A stretch of 64,000 nt of DNA. Origin: UBA4465 sp002292365 (lineage in GTDB: Bacteria; Bacteroidota; Bacteroidia; Cytophagales; Cyclobacteriaceae). Position 1 is the stretch's first letter. Each line of letters starts with the position of its first letter. Below are positions 27,667 to 35,912 of the stretch, one piece after another. The translations under genes and the position numbers were made by a program. The stretch spans positions 474,332 through 538,331 of the forward strand of contig CALSQY010000002.1 of NCBI GenBank assembly GCA_943788615.1, read 5' to 3'. Under the pieces are notes generated by a model, which saw nothing but the letters and a program-made list of their open reading frames with translations, was not told where the DNA came from and made no database searches.

Positions 27667-28528
27667 AATAGACATTAATTCAGGTTATTGTTTCGGTGTT
27701 GAATTTGCCATTCAGATGGCTGAGGATGAAATGAATCATGGAGAGACTTTATATTGTTTGGGAGATATTGTACATAACAGTATGGAAGTGGTGCGCCTGG
27801 AGAAGAAAGGCCTGAAAATAATTGATCATGAAGATTTAAAGAAAATTTATGATGCAAAAGTATTGATAAGGGCACATGGTGAGCCTCCCGAGACTTATAA
27901 ATTGGCTTTAACCAATAACATTGAGTTGATTGACGCGTCTTGTCCGGTTGTACTCAAGCTTCAAAACAGAGTGAAAAATTCTTTTGATCATGCCAAAGAA
28001 AAAAATGGGCAAGTCGTTATTTACGGTAAACCAGGACATGCCGAAGTGATCGGTTTGATTGGTCAAACCAATGATGAGGCGATTGTGGTGATGGAGGAAA
28101 AAGATCTGGAGTCCATCGATTGGTCCAGGCCGATTATTCTGTACAGTCAAACTACAAAAAGCACTAATGGCTTTTATCATATGAAGTCACTCATTGAGGA
28201 TCGGATAAAGCAAGAAAAAGGGCAACTCATTGAAGGTGCATTTAAGGCAAATGATAGTATTTGTCGACAGGTATCTAATCGAGAGCCTCAATTAGAAAAA
28301 TTCTCTAAACAACACGATGTAATTCTTTTTGTATCTGGTAAAAAAAGTTCGAATGGAAGGGCACTTTTTCAAGTTTGCCTTAAACAAAATTCCCGCAGTT
28401 ATTTTATTGAAAATGAGCGTGAAATTAAGGAAGAATGGCTGAAACATACCGATCATATCGGAATTTGCGGGGCAACTTCCACTCCAAACTGGTTGATGGA
28501 GCAAGTATCCAATTATTTATTGCGTTGA
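27656..28528 (+). CDS. ispH: 4-hydroxy-3-methylbut-2-enyl diphosphate reductase
   Basis: Last enzyme of the MEP pathway: it reduces HMBPP to isopentenyl and dimethylallyl diphosphate through a [4Fe-4S] cluster. The three cluster cysteines are recognisable in SGYCFGVEFA (Cys12), DASCPVVLKL and NDSICRQVSNRE. Substrate residues are seen in RAHGEP (His), PGHAEVIGLIGQT (His) and SGKKSSNG plus GATSTPNWL at the C-terminus. Length 290 is normal. It shows that the organism makes isoprenoids by the MEP route. It is the last gene of the fabD unit, overlapping cmk by 11 bases; nqrA begins 121 bases further on after an AT-rich spacer. Confidence 0.96.
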   Translation: MRVEIDINSGYCFGVEFAIQMAEDEMNHGETLYCLGDIVHNSMEVVRLEKKGLKIIDHEDLKKIYDAKVLIRAHGEPPETYKLALTNNIELIDASCPVVLKLQNRVKNSFDHAKEKNGQVVIYGKPGHAEVIGLIGQTNDEAIVVMEEKDLESIDWSRPIILYSQTTKSTNGFYHMKSLIEDRIKQEKGQLIEGAFKANDSICRQVSNREPQLEKFSKQHDVILFVSGKKSSNGRALFQVCLKQNSRSYFIENEREIKEEWLKHTDHIGICGATSTPNWLMEQVSNYLLR

Positions 28529-28609
28529 GTAGATCGGACTTATTATTTTTTTTAATTGATTAAAAGTATTTAGTTGACTTGTTAGCTTATTTTTTTAAAG
28601 ATTTATTAT

Positions 28610-28617
28610 TATTTTTG
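28610..28617 (+). promoter_or_regulatory. Possible -7 element for the nqr operon
   Basis: TATTTTTG fits TAnnTTTG and lies 33 bases before the nqrA ATG in a 121-base AT-rich spacer. The nearest upstream TTG is too far (about 28 bases), so this is only a candidate. Confidence 0.35.
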
Positions 28618-28649
28618 TCAAACTTGAAGACGATCATAAAACTTTATTC

Positions 28650-30011
28650 ATGCCCCAAACATTTTACTTAAAAAAAGGGTTTAACATTCCCTTGGTCGGC
28701 AGTGCTCTTCTAGAACAGCATGAGATCAGTCAGCCTGATTCTTTTGCTGTCAAACCCAGTGATTTCAAAGGCTTAGTACGGCCAAAGCTGCTTGTATCGG
28801 TTGGTGAAAATGTGAAGGCAGGGGACCCACTTTTTTTTGACAAAGGAAGTGAGGAGGTGCTGTTTGTCGCACCTGTGAGTGGGGAAATCAGCGATATCAT
28901 AAGAGGTGAAAGAAGAAAAATTGTTGAAATCCGTATTCTAGCGGATAAAGAGATTGTACATAAGGCTTTTAAGAAACATACAAAAACTCAAATTAATAAT
29001 TTGACAAGAGCGGAAACAATAGCTGCTTTAACTGCCGGCGGCATTTGGCCTTCGTTTATTCAACGACCCTTTGGGGTTTTGGCCAATCCATCGGATGAAC
29101 CTTCTGCTATTTACATTTCGGCATTTGATTCAAATCCTTGTGCTCCAGATATGGCTTATTTATTGCGCGGGAAAGAAGGAGTATTTCAGTTGGGAATCGC
29201 TATTTTAAGGAAGTTAGCCAAAGGAAACATACACGTGAATTTAGATGCTTCTGAAATACCGAGCGTTTTCAGTGGTTTGGAGCAGGTGAACATCAATAAA
29301 TTTTCAGGCCCGCATCCAGCTGGAAATGTTGGCGTACAAATACATCACATCAAGCCTATTGGTAAAAATGATAAGGTTTGGACCATCGACCCGCTGTCAG
29401 TTGCGCGAATAGGAACTTTATTTATGGAAGGCATTTATGACGCTTCAAAGTTGATTGCCATTACGGGTTCCGAAATAATTCACCCACATTATGTCAAGAC
29501 TTATTCAGGCGCTTGTTTGGATAAATTAGTGGCTGACAACTTCAAAAAAACGAATGCTAGATTTATTTCGGGAAATGTACTGAGCGGCGAACACGTAGGT
29601 GTTCGTGGGTATTTGGGCCATTTCCATAATCAAATAGCGGTTATTCCAGAAGGAGATGAAGAAGAATTTCTGGGTTGGATGTTGCCAAGCTTTGAAAAGT
29701 TAAGTTTTCACAAAGCTTTTGGTTTGTTTTCTTTTTTAATCCCCAAAAAAGAGAAGGTATTAGATACCAATACCAATGGTGAACAAAGAAATTTTACGAT
29801 CTCTGGTGCTTTCGAAAAAATATTACCCATGGATATTCTACCTACTTATTTGTTCAAGTCGATCATTTCAAATGATTACGATGAAATGGAAGCATTAGGA
29901 ATATATGAAGTCATTGAAGAAGATGTTGCCTTGTGTGAATACATAGATGTCTCCAAAAATGATATTCAAGCAATTGTAAGAGAAGGAATTGAACTCATTC
30001 GAAATAGCTGA
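28650..30011 (+). CDS. nqrA: Na+-translocating NADH:quinone reductase subunit A
   Basis: Peripheral cytoplasmic subunit of the sodium-pumping NADH:quinone reductase, contributing to the quinone site. The N-terminus (FYLKKGFNIPLVGSALLEQ), the KPSDFKGLVRPKLLVSVGEN segment and the GDPLFFDKGSEEVLFVAPVSGE lipoyl-like loop are those of NqrA, which is related to RnfC but lacks the RnfC ferredoxin domain. Other signatures are FGVLANPSDEPSAIYISAFD and LSGEHVGVRGYLGHFHNQI. Length, 453, is normal. First of five nqr genes. The complex pumps Na+ out while oxidising NADH, which suits a marine Bacteroidota. Confidence 0.96.
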   Translation: MPQTFYLKKGFNIPLVGSALLEQHEISQPDSFAVKPSDFKGLVRPKLLVSVGENVKAGDPLFFDKGSEEVLFVAPVSGEISDIIRGERRKIVEIRILADKEIVHKAFKKHTKTQINNLTRAETIAALTAGGIWPSFIQRPFGVLANPSDEPSAIYISAFDSNPCAPDMAYLLRGKEGVFQLGIAILRKLAKGNIHVNLDASEIPSVFSGLEQVNINKFSGPHPAGNVGVQIHHIKPIGKNDKVWTIDPLSVARIGTLFMEGIYDASKLIAITGSEIIHPHYVKTYSGACLDKLVADNFKKTNARFISGNVLSGEHVGVRGYLGHFHNQIAVIPEGDEEEFLGWMLPSFEKLSFHKAFGLFSFLIPKKEKVLDTNTNGEQRNFTISGAFEKILPMDILPTYLFKSIISNDYDEMEALGIYEVIEEDVALCEYIDVSKNDIQAIVREGIELIRNS

Positions 30012-30014
30012 TTA

Positions 30015-31211
30015 ATGAAATTATTACAAAATCTATTTGATAGCATCAAACCTCATGTTGAGAAGGGTGCTAAATACGAAAAATTACATACCCTATACGA
30101 GGGACATAGAACGATTTTTTTTAAGCCGAGTCTTACTACAGGCCCTACAGGTGTTCAGGTCAAGGATGCTGCAGATTTAAAGCGAGTCATGTTTACTGTG
30201 ATCGTTGCTTTAATTCCATGTTTGTTATTTGGTATGTGGAACGCAGGCCATCAACACTTTCTTGCTACGGGAGTGGTTAATGCTACTTTTATAAGTAAAT
30301 TTTTGCTAGGAGCAGGTCAAGTCTTGCCCATATTAATTATTTCTTATGGCGTAGGCCTGGGAGTAGAGTTTACTTTTTGTGTAATTAGAAATCATCCTAT
30401 TGAAGAGGGCTTTTTGGTGACAGGTATTCTTATACCTTTGGTAATGCCCGTAACTATTCCCTTGTGGCAAGTGGCTATGGCGACAATATTTGGTGTTATT
30501 ATTGCCAAAGAAGTGTTTGGAGGTACCGGGATGAATATTCTTAATGTTGCATTAACCTCGCGTGTATTCCTTTATTTCGCATACCCTTCTCAGATATCAG
30601 GAGATATGGTCTGGATTTATTTAGGAGATCAAGTGCCTGTTGATGGCTTTTCGGGAGCCACTCTGTTATCCTATGGATCTGCAGCAGCAGCCAATGGCAC
30701 AGATATGATGGCGGGCCTAAGTGGGCATTGGTATGGAGGAATGTTTGATTTTTGGAATTTATTTCTCGGGGCCATACCCGGAAGCATTGGTGAAACTTCA
30801 GTGCTTATGTGCTTAATTGGTGCTGCCATATTAGTTTTCACGGGTGTGGGTAGTTGGAAGATTATTTTATCTGTATTTGGAGGTGCCTGGGTGATGGGAT
30901 TGATATATAATTTGGCAGGTACGAACAGTTTTATGTTGATGCCTGCACATTACCATCTTGTGGTTGGAGGATTGGCCTTTGGAGCAGTATTTATGGCTAC
31001 CGATCCGGTATCTGCTGCGCAAACAGAGATAGGCAAGTGGATTTATGGATTTATGATTGGTGTGCTTACCGTAATCATAAGAATTTCTAACCCGGCTTAT
31101 CCTGAAGGCATTATGTTGGCGATACTCTTTATGAATGTATTCGCGCCCTTAATTGATTATTATGTAGTAGAAGCTCATAAAAAAAGAAGATTAAAACGTG
31201 CAACGATCTAA
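30015..31211 (+). CDS. nqrB: Na+-translocating NADH:quinone reductase subunit B
   Basis: Integral membrane subunit that carries a covalently bound FMN and, in the Vibrio complex, riboflavin nearby; it forms part of the Na+ path. The flavin attachment site is VDGFSGATLLSYG, with Thr216 as the acceptor. About ten hydrophobic helices are visible, e.g. FTVIVALIPCLLFGMWNAG and GQVLPILIISYGVGLGVEFT. Length 398 is normal. It starts three bases after nqrA; its 3' end overlaps the GTG start of nqrC by 14 bases, indicating translational coupling. Confidence 0.96.
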   Translation: MKLLQNLFDSIKPHVEKGAKYEKLHTLYEGHRTIFFKPSLTTGPTGVQVKDAADLKRVMFTVIVALIPCLLFGMWNAGHQHFLATGVVNATFISKFLLGAGQVLPILIISYGVGLGVEFTFCVIRNHPIEEGFLVTGILIPLVMPVTIPLWQVAMATIFGVIIAKEVFGGTGMNILNVALTSRVFLYFAYPSQISGDMVWIYLGDQVPVDGFSGATLLSYGSAAAANGTDMMAGLSGHWYGGMFDFWNLFLGAIPGSIGETSVLMCLIGAAILVFTGVGSWKIILSVFGGAWVMGLIYNLAGTNSFMLMPAHYHLVVGGLAFGAVFMATDPVSAAQTEIGKWIYGFMIGVLTVIIRISNPAYPEGIMLAILFMNVFAPLIDYYVVEAHKKRRLKRATI

Positions 31212-31959
31212 TATTTACATCCTAGTTTTCTCCGCAATCATGACGGTTTTGATTGGTGGAGCTATGTCTCTGACCTCAGTTTTGCTAAAGCCTGCTCAAG
31301 ACAAACAAGTCGAGTTAGATACTAAAAAGAAAATTTTAGGTGCCGTGATGGATATCTCAACTTTCAAAACACCTGAAGAGGTGTTCAGTCTTTACAAAGA
31401 TCGCGTAAAATCAATTGTGGTTGACATTAAAGGTGAGATTATTTCTGTAGATGACAAAGGTAACCCGTTGATCGCTGAAAAGGTAAATGCACAAAAAAAT
31501 CACAAAATAGATAGAGATGAGCGATTATACCCCATTTATATGATATTAAATGAATTGGATCCTAATGTCGTTGAAGCCTATGTTTTTCCTATGTTTGGTT
31601 TGGGGCTTTGGGATTGGATCTCTGGTTATGTTGCTTTGGAATCGGATCTCAATACGGTAAAAGGAGTTGCCTTTGATCACAAAGGAGAAACTCCTGGATT
31701 GGGTGCTCGAATTACCGAAGAAAATGTGAGAAATCGTTACAAGGAAAACAAAAAAATATTTAGTGATAAGGGTAATTTAGAATCTATTACTATGGTAAAG
31801 GGAGAAGGGATTACGGGTCTTAGCATGCATGAGGTTGACGGTCTTTCTGGGGCGACCATAACTGCCAAAGGAGTCAATAAAATGTTGAAAGAATATCTGG
31901 GTTGTTATCAAAAGTTTATCATAAATACGAAGGGTCAAAATGGAATTGCAATTAACTAG
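31198..31959 (+). CDS. nqrC: Na+-translocating NADH:quinone reductase subunit C
   Basis: Membrane-anchored, periplasm-facing subunit with covalent FMN. The gene starts with GTG at 31198 inside nqrB, which gives the expected MQRSNIYILVFSAIMTVLIG N-terminal helix. The FMN attachment motif is DGLSGATITAKGV with the acceptor Thr at or next to residue 220. Other family signatures are FGLGLWDWISGYVALESDL and DHKGETPGLGARI. Length 253 is normal. Attachment of FMN requires an ApbE-type flavin transferase, which is not in this window. Twenty-one bases separate it from nqrD. Confidence 0.95.
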   Translation: MQRSNIYILVFSAIMTVLIGGAMSLTSVLLKPAQDKQVELDTKKKILGAVMDISTFKTPEEVFSLYKDRVKSIVVDIKGEIISVDDKGNPLIAEKVNAQKNHKIDRDERLYPIYMILNELDPNVVEAYVFPMFGLGLWDWISGYVALESDLNTVKGVAFDHKGETPGLGARITEENVRNRYKENKKIFSDKGNLESITMVKGEGITGLSMHEVDGLSGATITAKGVNKMLKEYLGCYQKFIINTKGQNGIAIN

Positions 31960-31980
31960 AAAACGACTAATGAGATTAAT

Positions 31981-32661
31981 ATGAGTGCTGAAGCGACTGT
32001 AGTAGAAAAAGAACCAAAGGTAGAAAAAAAACCTGCTGAACCCTTTTTATCGAAAAGGAGGAAGAATATTGTTACTGATCCATTGTCGGATGACAATCCT
32101 ATTACGATTCAAGTATTGGGTATTTGCTCCGCTTTGGCGGTTACCGTGAAGTTAGAGCCTACTTTAGTGATGTCAATCGCGGTAGTATTTGTTATTGTAT
32201 TTGCTAATTTAATCATCTCATTGATGCGAAACCTGATTCCTGGTAGGATCAGAATTATTGTCCAATTGGCTGTAGTAGCCACTTTAGTGACATTGGTGAG
32301 TGAATTTTTAAAAGCTTACAGCTACGATATGTACAAAGTCTTGGGTGCTTATGTTGGGCTGATCATTACCAATTGTATTGTGATGGGTCGGCTCGAAGCT
32401 TTTGCTATGGCCAATAAGCCCTATGATTCCATATTGGATGGTTTAGGCTCGGGATTTGGCTATGCATGGATCATATTAACGGTTGCCTTTTTCAGAGAAT
32501 TGTTTGGTTCAGGTTCCATCTTTGACTTCAAAATTTTTGAAGCTATAGGCTGGACGACCTTCCCAACAAATGGTCTGATGGTTGACTCAATAGGCGCGTT
32601 TGTCGTTTTAGGCATTCTCATTTGGATTCAAAGGTCAAAGTCAGGATACGTAGAACATTAA
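31981..32661 (+). CDS. nqrD: Na+-translocating NADH:quinone reductase subunit D
   Basis: Six-helix membrane subunit, part of the Na+ channel and, with NqrE, the site of an extra iron centre. The core begins LSDDNPITIQVLGICSALAV and contains the family signatures YVGLIITNCIVMGRLEAFAM and PYDSILDGLGSGFGYAWIIL; the Cys residues in GICSAL and TNCIVMG are the expected iron ligands. A charged Lys/Glu-rich extension of about 30 residues (MSAEATVVEKEPKVEKKPAE) precedes it and makes this NqrD 226 long, somewhat longer than the about 210 of Vibrio. It ends 15 bases before nqrE. Confidence 0.95.
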   Translation: MSAEATVVEKEPKVEKKPAEPFLSKRRKNIVTDPLSDDNPITIQVLGICSALAVTVKLEPTLVMSIAVVFVIVFANLIISLMRNLIPGRIRIIVQLAVVATLVTLVSEFLKAYSYDMYKVLGAYVGLIITNCIVMGRLEAFAMANKPYDSILDGLGSGFGYAWIILTVAFFRELFGSGSIFDFKIFEAIGWTTFPTNGLMVDSIGAFVVLGILIWIQRSKSGYVEH

Positions 32662-32675
32662 CAGATCAGAGCATA

Positions 32676-33287
32676 ATGGAAGTTTTTAATATAGCACTTA
32701 GGGGTATTTTTATAGACAATATGATCTTTGCCTATTATTTAGGTATGTGTTCATTTTTGGCAGTATCTAAAAAAGTAGAAACCGCTTTTGGTCTTGGTTT
32801 AGCGGTAGTTTTTGTACTCACATTAACAGTACCCGTTAATTGGTTACTCCAAGAATATGTGCTTAAAGAAGGGGCCTTGACATGGATAGATGTCAGCTTT
32901 GAGTCTATTGACCTGACTTTCCTTCAATTCATTATGTTCATTGCTGTCATTGCATCTATGGTACAATTGGTTGAGATGATTATTGAAAAACTTTCGCCAG
33001 CTCTTTATGGATCATTGGGTATTTTTTTACCCTTAATCGCGGTTAACTGTGCTATTTTGGGTTCTTCATTGTTTATGGTTCAGAAAGATTACAATATCAT
33101 TGAGGCTACTTCATACGGCTTCGGGTCTGGTTTTGGATTTTTCCTGGCCATCATAGCCCTGGCAGCGATCCGAGAAAAATTAAAATACTCCATGGTTCCT
33201 TCTGGACTCAAAGGCTTGGGAATTACCATGCTGATTACAGGTCTTATGGGCTTGGCCTTTAAGGCTTTTATTGGCATTGCCCTTTGA
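32676..33287 (+). CDS. nqrE: Na+-translocating NADH:quinone reductase subunit E
   Basis: Six-helix membrane subunit, pseudo-symmetric partner of NqrD. I take the ATG at 32676 (MEVFNIALRGIFIDNMIFAY) because this is where the family begins; the open frame starts 18 codons earlier, inside nqrD. Signatures are YYLGMCSFLAVSKKVETAFG, with a Cys iron ligand, and IAVNCAILGSSLFMVQKDY with the other. Length 203 is normal. It is the last nqr gene present: no nqrF, the NADH-oxidising subunit with FAD and [2Fe-2S], follows. The next 0.8 kb has no homologous reading frame. Confidence 0.95.
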   Translation: MEVFNIALRGIFIDNMIFAYYLGMCSFLAVSKKVETAFGLGLAVVFVLTLTVPVNWLLQEYVLKEGALTWIDVSFESIDLTFLQFIMFIAVIASMVQLVEMIIEKLSPALYGSLGIFLPLIAVNCAILGSSLFMVQKDYNIIEATSYGFGSGFGFFLAIIALAAIREKLKYSMVPSGLKGLGITMLITGLMGLAFKAFIGIAL

Positions 33288-34095
33288 CTTTAAGGAAGTA
33301 TTTTTAGTTCTTTTTCTAATTTGTAATGTGGATGTCCTGTGCAGATCTACTTCTATTTTTGGGGTATAAGACATATTATCTGTGGTAATCAGCAGCATTT
33401 TTTATTTCGGTTTGATAGTCAACAAACAGGTCAGTATTTATAGATGCAGAGGTATGGACGCGTTTGTTGTGAACATCGTTCGATGTTACAGTTCCTTGCG
33501 AAAATACTTTGATATTGACCAAAAGCAAGCCAATTATTATGATTATTCCTCTGAGTCTCATTTGATAAGTTAATTAATTATTACATGTATTTATGTATAA
33601 TCTGGGGTGAGAAACTTATCTATTAACCATTATTATTTGAGCGTTAGGGACGTTATTCAAGCTAGTTTTTATTCGTTTACTAAGCATTTCTAGCGAAGAA
33701 GATAAGGTGAAAAAGTATCCCACTGAACATTAAGTCGTTTGGGAGAAAGAAATTTTTGTTCAAAATTCAGTTATTACGAATGTGCCAATTTGATTTAGTT
33801 ATAGAAATAGCTACCTGATCAAAAGGAGTAACTTATAAAGTAGAGCAGCCTCTAAAATGCTTATTTTTTTTTAAGTCAATTAGATCCTTTTTCTCACTTT
33901 TTCTTAGATAAAATTAAAAATTAATATTATTCTTGCATTGTAAAACATGATTTCAAGCATTTACATAGTACCCAGTTTTCTTTTAAGGCCGATATTCCCG
34001 GCTAGGCGTTAGCCTATATATCAAAATGACCTCCTACGTGGAACGGTCGACCCTCATACATCTTTTTATTACTTTATTATTTATTTAATCAAGCA
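33288..34095. other. 808-base gap between nqrE and the arginine operon
   Basis: No nqrF-like or other large reading frame is present on either strand. A possible 61-residue secreted peptide lies on the minus strand (33376-33561). The rest is mostly AT-rich with stop codons in all frames. A GC-richer patch at about 33985-34062 contains two alternative hairpins that cannot form together: GGCTA/TAGCC (34000-34014) and TAGGC/GCCTA (34003-34016). The patch is about 80 bases before the first arginine gene and might be a leader element, but I recognise no known riboswitch or ARG box. No clear TAnnTTTG promoter was found in it. Confidence 0.5.
33376..33561 (-). CDS. Possible small secreted peptide
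   Basis: Unrecognised 61-codon frame with a convincing signal peptide: MRLRGIIIIIGLLLVNIKVF then S-Q, with likely cleavage after Gln22 (F-S-Q/G is a common Bacteroidota site). The mature part is 39 residues, polar and without cysteines (GTVTSNDVHNKRVHTSASIN, then TDLFVDYQTEIKNAADYHR). It is convergent with nqrE. It could be a real small gene, or the surviving 5' end of a longer lost gene. No good promoter element was seen in front of it. Support rests only on the signal peptide and position in a gap with nothing else. Confidence 0.35.
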   Translation of the reverse strand: MRLRGIIIIIGLLLVNIKVFSQGTVTSNDVHNKRVHTSASINTDLFVDYQTEIKNAADYHR

Positions 34096-34728
34096 ATGGA
34101 TTCAATTGTAATTCAAATCGCTTCATCACATCATGTGGGATATGCCCATGACATATCTGCTTTGATAGAAGAGAGTGCCAAAAAAAGGGGAACCGGTATT
34201 GCCAAACGTTCACCCAGTTACATCATACAGAAAATAAATGAGCGTAAGGCCATTATTGCGGCCACTCGTCAGGGAGAGCTCGTCGGATTTTGTTATATAG
34301 AAAGTTGGGGTAACACCAAATACGTAGCCAATTCTGGACTCGTCATCCATCATAAATTTCGGAACCAAGGCGTGGCTAAAAAAATCAAAAAGCTCGCTTT
34401 TCACCATTCCATAAAAATGTTTCCTGAAGCTAAACTCTTTGGATTGACCACGTCATTGCCGGTAATGAAAATAAATTCAGAATTGGGTTATGAGCCTGTC
34501 ACCTTCAGTGAATTGACCGATGATGATGCATTTTGGAAAGGCTGTCAGAGTTGTGTCAACTATGAGATTTTACAAACAAAGAACCGGAGTAACTGTCTCT
34601 GCACAGGGATGTTATATAATCCAGCCGTTAACAAGGGAAAGAAAAAACATTTCTGGAATAAGTCGAAATGGCTCGGTAGATGGGCAATTATTAAGAATAA
34701 GATGGGTGATAATAAACTATCAATATGA
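34096..34728 (+). CDS. GNAT acyltransferase heading the arginine operon (probable N-acyl-glutamate synthase)
   Basis: GNAT-fold acyltransferase of 210 residues. The core strands and the acetyl-CoA loop are in ANSGLVIHHKFRNQGVAKKI (R/Q-x-x-G-x-A pattern), followed by LFGLTTSLPVMKINSELGY and PVTFSELTDDDAFWKGC. As first gene of an operon that lacks argA and argJ, it most likely acylates glutamate in the first step of arginine synthesis; whether with acetyl- or succinyl-CoA is open. Unusual feature: a C-terminal cysteine cluster, Cys150 and Cys153 (CQSC) and Cys167 and Cys169 (CLC), that could bind a metal. Its end overlaps argG (ATGA). Family assignment by fold is firm, the reaction is inferred from context. 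Confidence 0.8.
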   Translation: MDSIVIQIASSHHVGYAHDISALIEESAKKRGTGIAKRSPSYIIQKINERKAIIAATRQGELVGFCYIESWGNTKYVANSGLVIHHKFRNQGVAKKIKKLAFHHSIKMFPEAKLFGLTTSLPVMKINSELGYEPVTFSELTDDDAFWKGCQSCVNYEILQTKNRSNCLCTGMLYNPAVNKGKKKHFWNKSKWLGRWAIIKNKMGDNKLSI

Positions 34729-35912
34729 AGAAAAAAGTACTACTCGCATTCAGCGGCGGTTTAGATACCTCTTATTGTGCCTTGTATTTGGTCAAAGAGT
34801 GTGGCTTTGAGGTGGTAGCAGCCACAATAAATACGGGAGGATTTGATGAGATAGCTGCGAATCAATTGCAGGAAAAAGCCTTTTCATTAGGTGCTTTGGA
34901 CTATAAATTCATTGACGAGACTGCGCGTTTTTATGAGCAGGGGATAAAGTATTTAATCTTTGGAAATGTATTAAAAAACAATACTTACCCTCTTTCTGTG
35001 AGCGCAGAGCGAGTTTTCCAAGCGATGGCGTTAGCTTATTTGGCTATAGAAATGGGGGTGGATGCCATTGCACATGGAAGTACAGGGGCTGGAAATGATC
35101 AGATCAGATTTGACCTTATTTTTCAAACGATGTGCCCTCAAATTGAGATCATCACACCTATCAGAGATTTGGCATTATCTCGCGAAGAAGAAATTTCTTA
35201 TTTGCAGCAGCATGGCGTGGAGGGTGCTTGGGAAAAAGCACTGTACTCAATCAATGAAGGATTATGGGGAACTTCTATTGGAGGTATGGAGACCCTTACC
35301 TCAAATGTGGTGTTACCTGAAGAAGCATTTCCAAATCAACTCCAAGAGGTCGATTCCGAGGTGATTGAGATAAGATTTGAAAAAGGTGAACCGGTTAGTC
35401 TGAACGGTACGATTATGACTCCTATTGACGTAATTAAGTGTTTAAATGAGTGGGGTGGTAAGTATGCCATTGGTCGGGATGTGCATGTAGGAGATACCCT
35501 TATAGGTATCAAAGGACGTATAGGATTTGAGGCGGCTGGGCCATTAATGCTCATCAAAGGGCATCACTTACTTGAGAAACATACCTTATCGAAGCAGCAA
35601 TTGTTTATTAAGGATCAAATGGCTGCTTTTTATGGAAGTCTGATGCATGAAGGTCAATACCTAGACCCTGTGATGAGAAATATAGAGGCCTTTCTCTCTT
35701 CATCACAAAAAAATGTAACCGGTAATGTTGAAATACGCTTAGCACCGTATAGATTTCAATTATTGGGCATTCAATCTGATTTTGATTTGATGCAGTCTGC
35801 TGTAGCCAACTATGGTGAGACAAATAAGGCCTGGTCTGCTGCAGAAGTTAAAGGCTTTACGAAAATTTTTTCTAATCAAACCAAATTATACTACGGATTA
35901 AAAGATGCATAA
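34725..35912 (+). CDS. argG: Argininosuccinate synthase
   Basis: Joins citrulline and aspartate with ATP to form argininosuccinate. The N-type ATP pyrophosphatase motif is at the start: LLAFSGGLDTSYCALYLVKE. Citrulline/aspartate binding signatures are seen in AHGSTGAGNDQIRFD and in the YSINEGLWGTSIGGMETL region, which is characteristic of the family. Length, 395, is normal for type I argininosuccinate synthases. The ATG overlaps the stop of the GNAT gene by four bases, and argG ends eight bases inside argC. Confidence 0.96.
   Translation: MKKKVLLAFSGGLDTSYCALYLVKECGFEVVAATINTGGFDEIAANQLQEKAFSLGALDYKFIDETARFYEQGIKYLIFGNVLKNNTYPLSVSAERVFQAMALAYLAIEMGVDAIAHGSTGAGNDQIRFDLIFQTMCPQIEIITPIRDLALSREEEISYLQQHGVEGAWEKALYSINEGLWGTSIGGMETLTSNVVLPEEAFPNQLQEVDSEVIEIRFEKGEPVSLNGTIMTPIDVIKCLNEWGGKYAIGRDVHVGDTLIGIKGRIGFEAAGPLMLIKGHHLLEKHTLSKQQLFIKDQMAAFYGSLMHEGQYLDPVMRNIEAFLSSSQKNVTGNVEIRLAPYRFQLLGIQSDFDLMQSAVANYGETNKAWSAAEVKGFTKIFSNQTKLYYGLKDA

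Noticed and set aside
32622..32675. Upstream extension of nqrE
   Set aside because: Overlaps nqrD in another frame and does not resemble the NqrE N-terminus; ATG 32676 fits.
33180..33398. 72-codon minus-strand frame overlapping the end of nqrE
   Set aside because: Lies across coding sequence of nqrE and a noncoding stretch; Lys/Ser-rich with no recognisable pattern.
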